Part shown: positions 9,557 through 18,645 of the stretch, in pieces
Layout of the letters: every line of letters begins with the position of its first letter
Position numbering within the stretch: position 1 is the stretch's first letter
NCBI RefSeq assembly: GCF_013403865.1
Contig: NZ_JABFDK010000001.1
Coordinates: forward strand, 744,001 to 808,000
Length of the DNA stretch: 64,000 bases
Reading direction: 5' to 3'
Source of the DNA: Winogradskyella costae
GTDB lineage: Bacteria > Bacteroidota > Bacteroidia > Flavobacteriales > Flavobacteriaceae
Translations under genes and position numbers: made by a program
The notes under the pieces: model-generated
The model's database searches: none
Seen by the model: only the letters and a program-made list of their open reading frames with translations
Told to the model about the DNA's origin: nothing

Positions 9557-10819
9557 TTAATCCTTAGATAAAGCTTTTTTCTGCGTCGTTATTTCAAACT
9601 TAAAAAACACTAACTGTATGATTAACAACAAAGTCATTGCAACAATTTGCATGTGCACTACTTGTTCTAAACTATCATGAAAAAAGATGACTAATAGCAT
9701 TTGTAGCATGCCGAAGACACCAGAAATAATCACTGGCACGTATTTATCTAAAGACAAATAATAATACGCGAAGATGTTAGATATAGCGAACATAGACGTG
9801 GCGATGGCATATTTCCATAAAAGTGGTGCCATGGCAATGTAGTGTTCACCAAAAAGTATTTTAATTATTAATTCTGGGAAACTTAAACAGGTTAATACAA
9901 TAATGATAGAGATCACAGCAATGTAACCAACGTACTTAAATAAAACGGAAGCAGTTTCTTTACCTTCTTTTTTCAACTCGACGACAGCTGGCAATAATAA
10001 CATTACAAACATCCAAGCAATGAAATATACAATACGACCAATTAAGGCTAAGGATGCATATAAACCTGCTTCGTAAGATTCAAAATAATGTTTTACTAAT
10101 AGTATATCACTGTTGTTAATAATGATCTGAGTCAGCTCGTAGAACGCTGTTAACAAAAAGAAGTTTTTAATTTGTTTGCTATAATCTTGCGTTAGTGGTT
10201 TTGTTTTCTTTAGCGTGATGTCTTTCATTTTAAAAGGAAACATTCCAAAAACAAAAGAGATTACAATACCAATAGCAATGACTGCTGATGATTGTATGTT
10301 AAATAGAAATATTAAACCAAGGGTGATAATCAGTCTGCTTAACATTTCACCTTGATAGGTTATCGATAAGGATTTATATGCTTTTTTCCCCTGAAAGGCT
10401 CCGCGATTTACACTCATTAAAAAGTAAAGTGGTACACCACAACCAAAAATGATAAACATGGTAGACGATGATGTATTGAACAAGGCCATTAATTGCGATG
10501 AAAAGACAATAATCGCTAATCCTAATAACAGACCAACAACAAAGGCCTGCTGGTACACTTTAGCTATAAAGTTTGTAAACACAGAATTCTCAAATAATAC
10601 CGAAAATTTTGCCGTTACCAATTGAAACGTCATGGCCATAAAAGAGAGTACTAATAAAAATGTAATGAGCACTGCAGCATCTGCAAATTGTGCTGGCCCA
10701 AGTACACGACCCAATATAAGATTGTATAGATAGTTGCCACCATTGACGGCCAAAACACTGACCATAAAGAGCTGCTCTGGTGTTAATTTTCTAGACTTGA
10801 TTAGCGTTAATAATTGCAT
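9557..10819 (-). CDS. Oligosaccharide/polysaccharide flippase (Wzx/PelG-like, MOP superfamily)
   Basis: 420 residues, hydrophobic throughout, with about 12 predicted membrane helices in the even spacing of the MOP superfamily. The N-terminal SVLAVNGGNYLYNLILGR resembles polysaccharide biosynthesis transporters, where the first helix sits next to a conserved asparagine/glycine-rich turn. It should move lipid-linked sugars or polymer across the inner membrane. It lies 109 bp upstream of the GT4 gene on the same strand and diverges from the TPR/beta-barrel exporter, all within one polysaccharide cluster. The choice between Wzx-type and PelG-type cannot be made from sequence alone. Confidence 0.85.
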   Translation of the reverse strand: MQLLTLIKSRKLTPEQLFMVSVLAVNGGNYLYNLILGRVLGPAQFADAAVLITFLLVLSFMAMTFQLVTAKFSVLFENSVFTNFIAKVYQQAFVVGLLLGLAIIVFSSQLMALFNTSSSTMFIIFGCGVPLYFLMSVNRGAFQGKKAYKSLSITYQGEMLSRLIITLGLIFLFNIQSSAVIAIGIVISFVFGMFPFKMKDITLKKTKPLTQDYSKQIKNFFLLTAFYELTQIIINNSDILLVKHYFESYEAGLYASLALIGRIVYFIAWMFVMLLLPAVVELKKEGKETASVLFKYVGYIAVISIIIVLTCLSFPELIIKILFGEHYIAMAPLLWKYAIATSMFAISNIFAYYYLSLDKYVPVIISGVFGMLQMLLVIFFHDSLEQVVHMQIVAMTLLLIIQLVFFKFEITTQKKALSKD

Positions 10820-10851
10820 AATTTTTAATGGTTATTCGTTTAAATCTGACG

Positions 10852-10921
10852 CAAATATCTAGGGTATTTCCATGTATGTTCTTTATATTTCGATGGACGG
10901 CAAGTTGCTGTAGGTGAATGG
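10852..10921 (-). promoter_or_regulatory. Flippase promoter with LytTR-like boxes, shared with exporter
   Basis: On the minus strand: CCATTCACC at 10913-10921, TCCATCGAA at 10889-10897 (24 bp apart) and a -7-like GATATTTG at 10852-10859, 29 bp from the proximal box. The boxes lie in the divergent region, so they could also affect the plus-strand exporter gene, which has a weak TAACTTGC at 10937-10944. Confidence 0.55.
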
Positions 10922-10967
10922 AGGACATATGCTCCGTAACTTGCACTTAGTTAAACAAAGAGAAATT

Positions 10968-13010
10968 ATGACTTTGAAATCACTTATTAATTTAGCCTTA
11001 TTTTTTATCGTATGTAGTGCGTCGACACAAAACATGCAAGAAGGTTTCACCTATTTAGAAACCGGAAAATACAACCAAGCCGAAACATTTTTTAATACTA
11101 TATTAAAAGACTACCCTAATAATAAGACGGCACGTTTGTGTTATGGTCGTGCTATTGGACTTAATGGACAACCAGAAGAAGCCTATATTTTATTCACTGA
11201 CTTACTTGCGGATTACCCAAATGATTTTGAAGTAAAACTAAATTATGGTGAGTCCTTATTATGGAATAGCAACTTTACCGATGCTAAAGTGTATTACCAA
11301 GGTTTAGTGAATGAGGACCCAAAGAGTTTTGCTGCGTTATTAGGTTTTGCTAATACACTTTCTAACTTAAAAGAATATGAAGCGGCTTTAACCATGGTGA
11401 ATAACGCTTTAGAAGTTTCACAAGGCAACCCAAATGCTCTAGTCTCTAAAAAGTATATCTATTTAGGCTATGCGTACCAAAATCAACAAGCTCAGAATTA
11501 TGATAAGGCTGAACTACTTTTAACCAAAAACCTTGAATTATTTGGTGATGATAAAGACACTTTATTAAACTTAGCAAATCTCTATTTAATATGGAATAAA
11601 CTCGACAGTGCAAAAATCATGTACAACCGTTTGGCTGAACAACCAGAGCATAAAATTATTGCTTTAAACGGCTTAGCTTTAGTAGAACACTTAAATGGTA
11701 AAGAAAATAAAGCTTTAGAATTAAGTACTGAAGCCTATAAGAGTTTAACTGCAACTACAGACAGTAATATTACGCAACAAACCACAGAACGTTATGCTCA
11801 AGCTTTAATCTGGAATAAAAAATTTAAAGCGTCCACCACTTTAATAGACACTTTAAATACAGAACACTCCAATGAAAATTGGGCATTGGCTTTACGTGCC
11901 ACTTTAAACATTTATAAAAGTAATTTTAAAGAAAGTTTAAAGGATTACAATACAATCTTGGCTAACGACAGCACGTCGTTTGATGGCAACTTAGGAAAAG
12001 CCAACGTGCTAAAAGCCTTAGGATATTATGATGATGCCTATACCTCAGCTGAAAACACTTTAAAATTTTACGACAACCAAAAGGATGCGGTTAACTTTAT
12101 CAGTAAATTGGATCATAGCTTTGCTCCCGTTTTAGAATCTAGCGCATCACATACCTATGATAATGGAGATAACAAAGCCTTCGCTTTTTCCAACGCTGTA
12201 GAATTTCCTTTATCTACTAAATTTAAACTTTTAGGAAATTACAATTACAGAACTACGAGCAATACTGTAACGGATGTCAGTGCCAATTCTAACAACTTAT
12301 CCTTAGGCTTAGGTTACCAACTTTTACCAAGTATTACATTTAAGGGCACCGCGGGAATTACCGCTGCAAAAGCGGAAAGTACCGATTACACGCAACTGTT
12401 GACTGATATTTCTTTTAATATCAAGTCTTTTAAACGTCAGACCTTAGATATTGGTTACAAACGTCAGGTTGAAAGTTTTAATGCCGAATTACTAGACCAA
12501 GAATTGGTACAAAATAACTACTACGCTAACTATAACTTAAGTACTAATTTTAACTTAGGTTGGTTTACACAACTCATGCACACGTCACAAAATGATGGTA
12601 ACAAAAGAAACTTATTATTTACCTCATTGTATTATAACTTACTGCCAAAACCAGCATTAAAAGTGGGTGTGAATTACCAACACATTACGTTTAAAGAACA
12701 AGTACCAACCATCTATTTTAGTCCTGAAAAATTTAATGTGTATGAGGTGTTTATGAATGTGATTAAAAATGAAGACAGCGCAAAACCTAAATCATGGTTT
12801 TACAATTTAACGGCGGCTTATGGTTACCAATTTATTGAAGACGATGAAAAGCAAAGCACCTATCGTTTTCAAGGCGCATTTGGGTATAAATTCTCGGAAC
12901 GTAGTTTATTAAATGTGTATGGCACCCATAGTAATATTGCCTCTGCAACGGCTGCTGGTTTCACATTCACTGAAGTAGGACTACGTTTTAAATGGCAGTT
13001 TATGAAGTAG
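10968..13010 (+). CDS. TPR-repeat plus outer-membrane beta-barrel exporter (BcsC/PelB/YaiO-like)
   Basis: 680 residues from the ATG at 10968. That start gives a clean signal peptide (TLKSLINLALFFIVCSASTQ), whereas the upstream in-frame ATG at 10914 falls inside the promoter box. About 380 residues of TPR-type helical repeats follow (for example YPNDFEVKLNYGESLLWN), then a C-terminal region of about 300 residues with alternating aromatic/polar strands, ending in LRFKWQFMK as an outer-membrane barrel does. This is the layout of outer-membrane polysaccharide secretins such as BcsC, PgaA and PelB, and of YaiO. It is probably the export pore of the cluster. Confidence 0.8.
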   Translation: MTLKSLINLALFFIVCSASTQNMQEGFTYLETGKYNQAETFFNTILKDYPNNKTARLCYGRAIGLNGQPEEAYILFTDLLADYPNDFEVKLNYGESLLWNSNFTDAKVYYQGLVNEDPKSFAALLGFANTLSNLKEYEAALTMVNNALEVSQGNPNALVSKKYIYLGYAYQNQQAQNYDKAELLLTKNLELFGDDKDTLLNLANLYLIWNKLDSAKIMYNRLAEQPEHKIIALNGLALVEHLNGKENKALELSTEAYKSLTATTDSNITQQTTERYAQALIWNKKFKASTTLIDTLNTEHSNENWALALRATLNIYKSNFKESLKDYNTILANDSTSFDGNLGKANVLKALGYYDDAYTSAENTLKFYDNQKDAVNFISKLDHSFAPVLESSASHTYDNGDNKAFAFSNAVEFPLSTKFKLLGNYNYRTTSNTVTDVSANSNNLSLGLGYQLLPSITFKGTAGITAAKAESTDYTQLLTDISFNIKSFKRQTLDIGYKRQVESFNAELLDQELVQNNYYANYNLSTNFNLGWFTQLMHTSQNDGNKRNLLFTSLYYNLLPKPALKVGVNYQHITFKEQVPTIYFSPEKFNVYEVFMNVIKNEDSAKPKSWFYNLTAAYGYQFIEDDEKQSTYRFQGAFGYKFSERSLLNVYGTHSNIASATAAGFTFTEVGLRFKWQFMK

Positions 13011-13086
13011 GTTGGTTTTGGGAAACGTTATCGACTATGAATAGTTGCGTAGATTAGCACTAAACTTTTCAAGCACACATCAAACT

Positions 13087-13106
13087 AAAAATCTTTGAAG
13101 ATTTTT
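13087..13106. terminator. Weak hairpin between exporter and TIR gene
   Basis: AAAAATCTT-TG-AAGATTTTT forms a 9-bp AT-rich stem between two convergent genes (exporter stop 13010, TIR gene stop 13164). No long U-tract follows, so termination is plausible but weakly supported. The remainder of 13011-13163 shows nothing I can name. Confidence 0.35.
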
Positions 13107-13163
13107 AAAGATAGATAAGAACAAGTAATTACTTATAAGTAGTGATGTAGAGCGTTCTTAATT

Positions 13164-14651
13164 TCATTTTTTTTCTTTAGTTCTATGGTCAGAAAGTTTT
13201 TCTATTATTATATCTACAATTTCTGTTGCTTGTTTGTCCATGTCTTTTGAAGGGTCAAAACTTAAACCTCCCAATTTTTGAGTTTCATCAAATAAACCTG
13301 GATAATTATCGGAATACCAAATTGGAATAATTGAATTTGTTCCAAATCTTTCCTTGAAATTATCTGATTCAAATTTTGTCCAAATCTTTTTTGGATAATC
13401 TTTGCTTAATAAAACTACCACGAAGTAAGCTTCAGATTTGTAAATCGGTGCCAAATACTCTTCAACATTTTCTGCTAATATTCTGGATTGTTCGTTTTTA
13501 TCATAAAATACAGAAATTTCTCTTTCGAGTAGTAAATCATTAATTTTTGAAGCAAAATTCCTATTCTCACCTGCAAAAGATAGAGCGAAGTCATATTTGT
13601 TTGAGAAAGCGAGACTAATGTAACCGACTTTTTCTGCAAATTTAGACCAAAGTACATTTCTGAGATAAAACATAAATTTGGGATCTTCAACTGCTAAAAC
13701 CCTTGAGTTTGTGTCATAGTGAATAACATCCTTTAATTCCTCATTATTCCTTAAAATAGCTTCAAGAAATCCTTTATCAACAATTTGCGTTATACTTAGT
13801 TTGTTTTCGGGATATTTAAGATATAAGTCATCAATTTGAATTGCCCATTCATCAGATTGTGAGAGCCAATATAGCAGATGTAAATATGGTGCTCTTCCTT
13901 CTCGTCTTAACCTGTTTCCAATTGCAAATTTTCTTGCCTTTGGATAAAATATCCTATCAAAATCTGATAGAACTTTTTCTTTAATAACTTCAATACTAGA
14001 TTTTAAAACTTTTGTTTTATCACAAGTATCTAAAACTTCAGAGTCTATACAGGTTTCTTTAGATAAGAGCTGTGCTATGTGAAAACTGCCTTTTGCTAAT
14101 AAAGCAATGTCTTCTTTTGTGCTTATTTTAATGTTTAGAGCCTTTTCACCAAGTTCAATTAAATCTGTTATTTTATTAGGTGGATTTTGTTCAAATTTGA
14201 TAGTGTCAATTCTATTATTTAAATCGCCAGCTATTTGAACCAAAGAATCACCTGCCTTATTTATACCGATTAAAATCAACTTATCGTTACTTCTTTCTTC
14301 ATCTGCTAAAACTTTCATATAGTCGGCTATTGATGATTTTAAATCAAATTCTAATAAATGAAAATCATCAATAATTACAGTGCCCATATCTTGAAATTCA
14401 GGTAAAAGTCTTATCATCTCAAGGTCGTCTTTTTTTCTTGCAGTAAGAGATGTGATGTTCTTATTAAGGCCTAATTCTTCTATAACTTTTATTACACAAG
14501 TAGTTTTGCCAATTCCTGAAGGCCCTTCAACTACTAAGCATCTACCTTTAGTTCTAAGTGAAACTAAAATTGTATTATATTCATTTGGTCTTACGAACGT
14601 ATGGGTTGGAATTCCGGAAGTCTTAAATACATCCTCTAAATATGCTTTCAT
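13164..14651 (-). CDS. STAND-like ATPase with C-terminal TIR domain (putative anti-phage NADase)
   Basis: 495 residues. An N-terminal P-loop ATPase has Walker A GPSGIGKTT (residues 43-51) and Walker B TVIIDD (91-96). Residues about 165-350 are a helical/winged-helix-like linker. Residues about 353-485 are a TIR domain starting KYDFALSFAGENR, with E428 in WTKFESDNF at the position of the catalytic glutamate of NAD-cleaving TIRs. Such nucleotide-binding sensor plus TIR proteins are known prokaryotic immune effectors that deplete NAD on infection; activity here is inference. It stands alone, flanked by its own promoter and by two unrelated genes, as expected for a single-gene defence cassette. 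Confidence 0.75.
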   Translation of the reverse strand: MKAYLEDVFKTSGIPTHTFVRPNEYNTILVSLRTKGRCLVVEGPSGIGKTTCVIKVIEELGLNKNITSLTARKKDDLEMIRLLPEFQDMGTVIIDDFHLLEFDLKSSIADYMKVLADEERSNDKLILIGINKAGDSLVQIAGDLNNRIDTIKFEQNPPNKITDLIELGEKALNIKISTKEDIALLAKGSFHIAQLLSKETCIDSEVLDTCDKTKVLKSSIEVIKEKVLSDFDRIFYPKARKFAIGNRLRREGRAPYLHLLYWLSQSDEWAIQIDDLYLKYPENKLSITQIVDKGFLEAILRNNEELKDVIHYDTNSRVLAVEDPKFMFYLRNVLWSKFAEKVGYISLAFSNKYDFALSFAGENRNFASKINDLLLEREISVFYDKNEQSRILAENVEEYLAPIYKSEAYFVVVLLSKDYPKKIWTKFESDNFKERFGTNSIIPIWYSDNYPGLFDETQKLGGLSFDPSKDMDKQATEIVDIIIEKLSDHRTKEKK

Positions 14652-14678
14652 AATTTAGTTTTAAATTTTGACTAAGAT

Positions 14679-14709
14679 CAAATTTACAATAATTTTGTCA
14701 CACAAAATT
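14679..14709 (-). promoter_or_regulatory. Promoter of the TIR gene with a perfect palindrome
   Basis: On the minus strand a perfect -7 box, TAAATTTG, lies at 14679-14686. Immediately upstream, 14691-14709 is a palindrome with 8-bp arms, AATTTTGT-CAC-ACAAAATT, where a repressor could bind. The rest of the 14652-14962 gap holds only the terminator at 14913-14936. Confidence 0.45.
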
Positions 14710-14912
14710 TTACTCATTAGCTCAAGGAATTTACATGTTCTTCTTATGAGGGGAATGCTCTAAAACAATTAAATGTAATCAATTGTCTATATCCTTCTTA
14801 TATATGCGGTTTTTTTTAATTGTTTCAAATTCATGTTAAATTCCAATACTAATTTAAATGAAACTTGATTCCTAAATATACCAATAAAAACTAAACCTCC
14901 ACAAAAAACAAA

Positions 14913-14936
14913 AGGCAAAAGCTTTCGCTTTTGCCT
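14913..14936 (-). terminator. Intrinsic terminator of the type IX-secreted protein gene
   Basis: AGGCAAAAGC-TTTC-GCTTTTGCCT gives a perfect 10-bp stem. The A-rich stretch on its plus-strand left (from 14902) is a T-rich tail on the minus strand. It lies 27 bp after the stop codon at 14963. Confidence 0.8.
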
Positions 14937-14962
14937 AATGCAGAACTATTAAATCTTAGGGG

Positions 14963-17563
14963 TTATTTAATAATTAATTTAAAGGTATCATAGTTAAACT
15001 GACTGCTTATAATTCTACAGAAATATAAACCTGAAGTTAAATTTTGTCGTGTTACTTCTATACTGTTTTTTCCTGTGACAGCGCTATAAGATTGCTTATA
15101 AACTTGCTTTCCTAACTGATCGTACATTACAAACTGTACGGTTTCAGTTTGGTTTGCAGTAAACTGTATTGTTGTCTGCGTGGTCATTGGATTAGGATAA
15201 GCCGTCAGCGTAGCAACATCTTGTTGGTAATCGTTCACCGATAACGCACTAGTTTGTGAGAAACGAAGATTTCTTAAATCTAATACTTTAGATGCTGTTG
15301 TGCCATCCTCTGACACCATAGTAAAGACTAAGGTAACCACATCATTTAGGTTGGCTGCATTCATGGTGTTGTTTTGTAAGTCTTCAATATTGATTGTAAA
15401 CTCTTGCTGGGCGTTGGTCAAAGCCACCGTTGTTTTATACTGCGCTTCCCAATCGGTAATGCTTTCTTTTACAAATGTGATTTCAAGGTTTCCTGTACCA
15501 CTTGCACTAAATTTAAAACTGTTATAATCGGTAATATCTACAGCCTTAAAGCGTGGTGTTAATGCTCTGTAGACACCAACATAGGTATTGGTTGTCGCAT
15601 TTAATTCTACATTACGTTCTATCGGGTAATCTGTGTTTTCAAAATCAAAGTCATTGCTCGTCACATTGTATAAGCTAACCTCAGTTCCGATTTGAGAATC
15701 ATCAACGCCCCAAGGGCCATCAGACATAAATAAATCATCTGGTGTAGCTGTACCATCTCCGATTCTAAAACCGATATCAAAAAGACTTCCGGTATCAACT
15801 CTGATGTTGGTAATATAGTTTCCGTTTAAATCGATAGTAGCGTTAAGATTATCAAAACCTTCCGTTTCCGTGTTGCGGTAACCAGCATCTAAAGTCACGC
15901 TCTCTGTAGCATTGGTATTAATGATTTGTAAATCTAAACCTCCGTTCGTATAACTTCCTTTTCTTACAAACACAGTTGGTGGTGTTGAGTTGTTGTAACT
16001 TTCAATAGGTTTTTGAATGTCTAATAAGTTTAACACTTCTTGTCCTAGCGTATATAAATCATCTATAGTATTAGACCAAATCTGGAAATTATAGAAGGTC
16101 ACATCGGCTTCGTACTGGTCTAAATTCCAATGGCTCTCTACAGCAAAATTAGCATCGTTATTCACCACTTTGGCAGATAAGCTTAGTACAAATTCATAGG
16201 TGCCATCCGCGTTTTTAATTATAGATTTTATAAATTGTTGTTCGTTGATATCTATAGTTGATACTGAAATTAATTCGGCTCCTAACAAACGGTCGCAAAT
16301 GTATTTGGTATGTTCGTAAACACCGTTTTCTGTTTTTAAAGCTAAAACCGAAGCCACAGCACTATTGTTTTTTAAGTAATCTACCGCGTAAATTTCAGTC
16401 GCATTAGTAATACCTACTAAATCTGATGGTGATGCTTCAATAGCTTCATCTTCATTAATACTTGTCAATGGCACAAAATCTTGTAATGTAAAACTAGAAT
16501 TAGCATTTTTGCTAGCATAAGTAAGGCTTCTTTTTACTTTAGGTGCTGTTGCAGTATTAAATTTATAACCTGTTTTTGCTCTTTTAAAGTTACGTGCATT
16601 AATTTGTTCAGACAACCTACTGTTACTTTCTAATCCTCCAGAATTTGAACTTGATATTGATGCTTCAATCACGTCACACATTCCAAAACCAGAACACGAA
16701 GGATCTTCACAATCGATAAGTCCATCGCCATCATCATCAATCCCATTATCACAAATTTCTTGTAATACTGGTGCTGTTGGGCAACGTGCTCCATCATTAC
16801 TAGCACTAGACGGTCCGAAAGCAAATAAATTAGCATCGATAACATTTAGTCCTGTTAAATCTTGAACTGCTTGAATGGCGTAAATAGTTCCTGTTTCGTT
16901 AGCTGAAACATAAAAACGACCTTCATTATCAAAGTAAACAGCCCCGTAGGTATACGATAAACCTGATAAGATTGGTACAACACCTAAAGCAGTAACTACA
17001 CTTGTTTCTGGATTGATACGGTATAAAATATTGCTTGTTTTTTCTATGGCATATAATTGACCATCAACAGCGTTAAATGCCCAATCGTGAATAGTAATAC
17101 TCTGCGATAAGGTCTCAGTAGATTGGTATTCTGTATAGTTTTCTGATTCTGGATTTAAATCTATTTTATAATAGGTAGCTCCACCTGATTTTAAATAATA
17201 AATACCTTCTGAACTTATATCACCGATATAACGATTGTTAGTTGGTAATTCATCGATGTAGTAGGTAGTTGTGCTAAAATCTTTACCAATTCTTACAATC
17301 GTTTGAACCGGTGTCTTTAAAGATCCCCAAATAAAACCATCTGCAGGATTGTAAGCCGTAGCATTAATATCTCCAGGTGTGATATCTTCTGCTACTATAT
17401 AAGAATTACCAGAAGCCAAATCGATCGCATACGCATCATTATATTGAAATAGGTAAGCGTTGTAATCGCAATTAAATGGTGTGTCTTGTGCTTCACTGTT
17501 AAAACTAAACACCGTTAAAACGATAAGTAGTAATTGATTTTTAAAAGTGTAAAAAGTTTTCAT
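14963..17563 (-). CDS. Type IX-secreted surface protein with DUF6923-like N-terminus
   Basis: 866 residues from the ATG at 17563. The upstream in-frame ATG at 17590 falls inside the -7 box, so the second start, followed by a signal peptide ending SFNSEAQ, is preferred. Residues about 25-250 form a beta-propeller-like region (AFNAVDGQLYAIEKTSNILYRIN) resembling DUF6923. Next comes a CDNGIDDDGDGLIDCEDP segment with two cysteines that probably binds calcium, then long beta-rich regions. The last ~80 residues are a typical T9SS sorting domain (AYPNPMTTQTTIQF through GLYFCRIIS to KLIIK). It is probably secreted and attached to the cell surface. Its promoter carries the shared boxes, so it may act with the polysaccharide as an adhesin or matrix protein. 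Confidence 0.8.
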   Translation of the reverse strand: MKTFYTFKNQLLLIVLTVFSFNSEAQDTPFNCDYNAYLFQYNDAYAIDLASGNSYIVAEDITPGDINATAYNPADGFIWGSLKTPVQTIVRIGKDFSTTTYYIDELPTNNRYIGDISSEGIYYLKSGGATYYKIDLNPESENYTEYQSTETLSQSITIHDWAFNAVDGQLYAIEKTSNILYRINPETSVVTALGVVPILSGLSYTYGAVYFDNEGRFYVSANETGTIYAIQAVQDLTGLNVIDANLFAFGPSSASNDGARCPTAPVLQEICDNGIDDDGDGLIDCEDPSCSGFGMCDVIEASISSSNSGGLESNSRLSEQINARNFKRAKTGYKFNTATAPKVKRSLTYASKNANSSFTLQDFVPLTSINEDEAIEASPSDLVGITNATEIYAVDYLKNNSAVASVLALKTENGVYEHTKYICDRLLGAELISVSTIDINEQQFIKSIIKNADGTYEFVLSLSAKVVNNDANFAVESHWNLDQYEADVTFYNFQIWSNTIDDLYTLGQEVLNLLDIQKPIESYNNSTPPTVFVRKGSYTNGGLDLQIINTNATESVTLDAGYRNTETEGFDNLNATIDLNGNYITNIRVDTGSLFDIGFRIGDGTATPDDLFMSDGPWGVDDSQIGTEVSLYNVTSNDFDFENTDYPIERNVELNATTNTYVGVYRALTPRFKAVDITDYNSFKFSASGTGNLEITFVKESITDWEAQYKTTVALTNAQQEFTINIEDLQNNTMNAANLNDVVTLVFTMVSEDGTTASKVLDLRNLRFSQTSALSVNDYQQDVATLTAYPNPMTTQTTIQFTANQTETVQFVMYDQLGKQVYKQSYSAVTGKNSIEVTRQNLTSGLYFCRIISSQFNYDTFKLIIK

Positions 17564-17589
17564 ATTCTGTTTCTTATTAGATTCTGACA

Positions 17590-17679
17590 CAAAATTAAAG
17601 GATTAAGCTACCTTAAATTTTATTTTTCGATTGGCACAAACACTAGCACGTTGGTTTACTATTTTCTATCGACGAGTGG
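17590..17679 (-). promoter_or_regulatory. Promoter of the type IX-secreted protein with LytTR-like boxes
   Basis: On the minus strand: CCACTCGTC at 17671-17679, CCAACGTGC at 17646-17654, CCAATCGAA at 17626-17634 and a perfect -7 box TAATTTTG at 17590-17597. The proximal box lies 28 bp above the -7 element as at the other sites. The best distal box is 45 bp from it, equal to 24 + 21, so it may occupy a second upstream half-site. Confidence 0.55.
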
Positions 17680-17710
17680 TTTTCATACTGCTTTGCTGAA
17701 AAAAGAACAT

Positions 17711-17744
17711 AAAAAAAAGAGCAAAGGATTTCTCCTTTGCTCTT
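17711..17744 (-). terminator. Intrinsic terminator of the sensory operon
   Basis: AAGAGCAAAGGA-TTTC-TCCTTTGCTCTT is a perfect 12-bp stem at 17717-17744, followed on the minus strand by a T-run (17711-17716). It ends transcription about 175 bp past the LytTR stop codon. The stretch 17821-17892 between stop and hairpin also contains spaced CGTTGAC-type repeats (see findings). Confidence 0.85.
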
Positions 17745-17918
17745 AAAACTAAACCAATCAATTAATCATCATTTATTAACCACTTATTTGATGAACATGG
17801 GTCAAAATTATAGACTAATCCTTATAGTATTTTATTATTTCGTTGACTGAAATTTTAAGGTCGTCGGTTGACGTTTTTGTAACGACCAATGGTAATTTAA
17901 AATCTGTTACTATTAAGA

Positions 17919-18635
17919 TTATAGTAAGTTTAAACGTTTCATAAGTTCTGGTCGGTTAGAACGACTCACAGGAATAACATCTTTCTTTATTAGCACACTA
18001 TTATCTTCGATATCAATGATTTTATCGACATTAATAATGTAAGAACGATGTACTTTTAAAAAGATACTATCTGGAAGTTTATCGGCTATCTTTTTTAAGG
18101 TTGAATGCACCGTATAATTTTTATCTTCTGTTTTTACATGAATATAATCGCCCTTTGCTTCTACCAGATAAATACTTGGGATATCTATTTTTATTAAACG
18201 TCTATCAATATTTACATACAAATCGTTACCAGAACTGCTTTCTACTTTTTCTGAAGACGACTCATCAGTATGAGAAGATTTATTGGGTGTTGCTTCCGCT
18301 TTTTGAATGGCTTTTTGAAAACGTGCTGGTGTTATAGGTTTTACCAAATAGTCCACAATACAATCGTACTCAAACGCCTGAATAGCAAAATTAGGATCTG
18401 AAGTGGTTAGAATTATTTTAGGTGGATTTTTTACAGTTTCAATAAAATCGAAACCTGTAAAATCTGGCATATGAATATCTAAAAATATTAAATCAATTTC
18501 ATTCTGATTTAAATATTTTATGGCTTGCATAGCATTAGGAAATTCTTCTAAAACAGTTAAGCTATCTACGTTAGAGCACAGCTGCCCTATGATTGCTCTT
18601 GCTGTAGCCTCATCATCAATAATAATACAATTCAT
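17919..18635 (-). CDS. LytTR-family response regulator
   Basis: 238 residues. Residues 1-118 are a receiver with D53 in FLDIHMPDF as phosphoacceptor and a VKPI lysine motif. Residues about 135-235 are a LytTR DNA-binding domain: DRRLIKIDIPSIYLVEAKGDY, then FLKVHRSYIINVDKI and the basic VIPVSRSNRPELMKRL. LytTR proteins bind paired 9-bp direct repeats, and AlgR of this family binds CCGTTCGTC. It is the last gene of the sensory operon, 10 bp after the Hpt gene, and is the evident output of that phosphorelay. Boxes resembling its expected target occur before its own operon and before the polysaccharide genes. Confidence 0.9.
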   Translation of the reverse strand: MNCIIIDDEATARAIIGQLCSNVDSLTVLEEFPNAMQAIKYLNQNEIDLIFLDIHMPDFTGFDFIETVKNPPKIILTTSDPNFAIQAFEYDCIVDYLVKPITPARFQKAIQKAEATPNKSSHTDESSSEKVESSSGNDLYVNIDRRLIKIDIPSIYLVEAKGDYIHVKTEDKNYTVHSTLKKIADKLPDSIFLKVHRSYIINVDKIIDIEDNSVLIKKDVIPVSRSNRPELMKRLNLL

Positions 18636-18645
18636 GCGTTCCTAA

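Noticed and set aside
10914..10967. Upstream start of the TPR-barrel exporter
   Set aside because: It lies inside the regulatory box and places the signal peptide 18 residues inside the protein; ATG 10968 fits a signal peptide.
13011..13163. Possible integron-like attachment site next to the TIR gene
   Set aside because: Only vague resemblance to attC spacers; no clear paired R and L boxes or second site on the other flank.
17564..17590. Upstream start of the type IX-secreted protein
   Set aside because: It coincides with the -7 box; the start at 17563 directly precedes the signal peptide.
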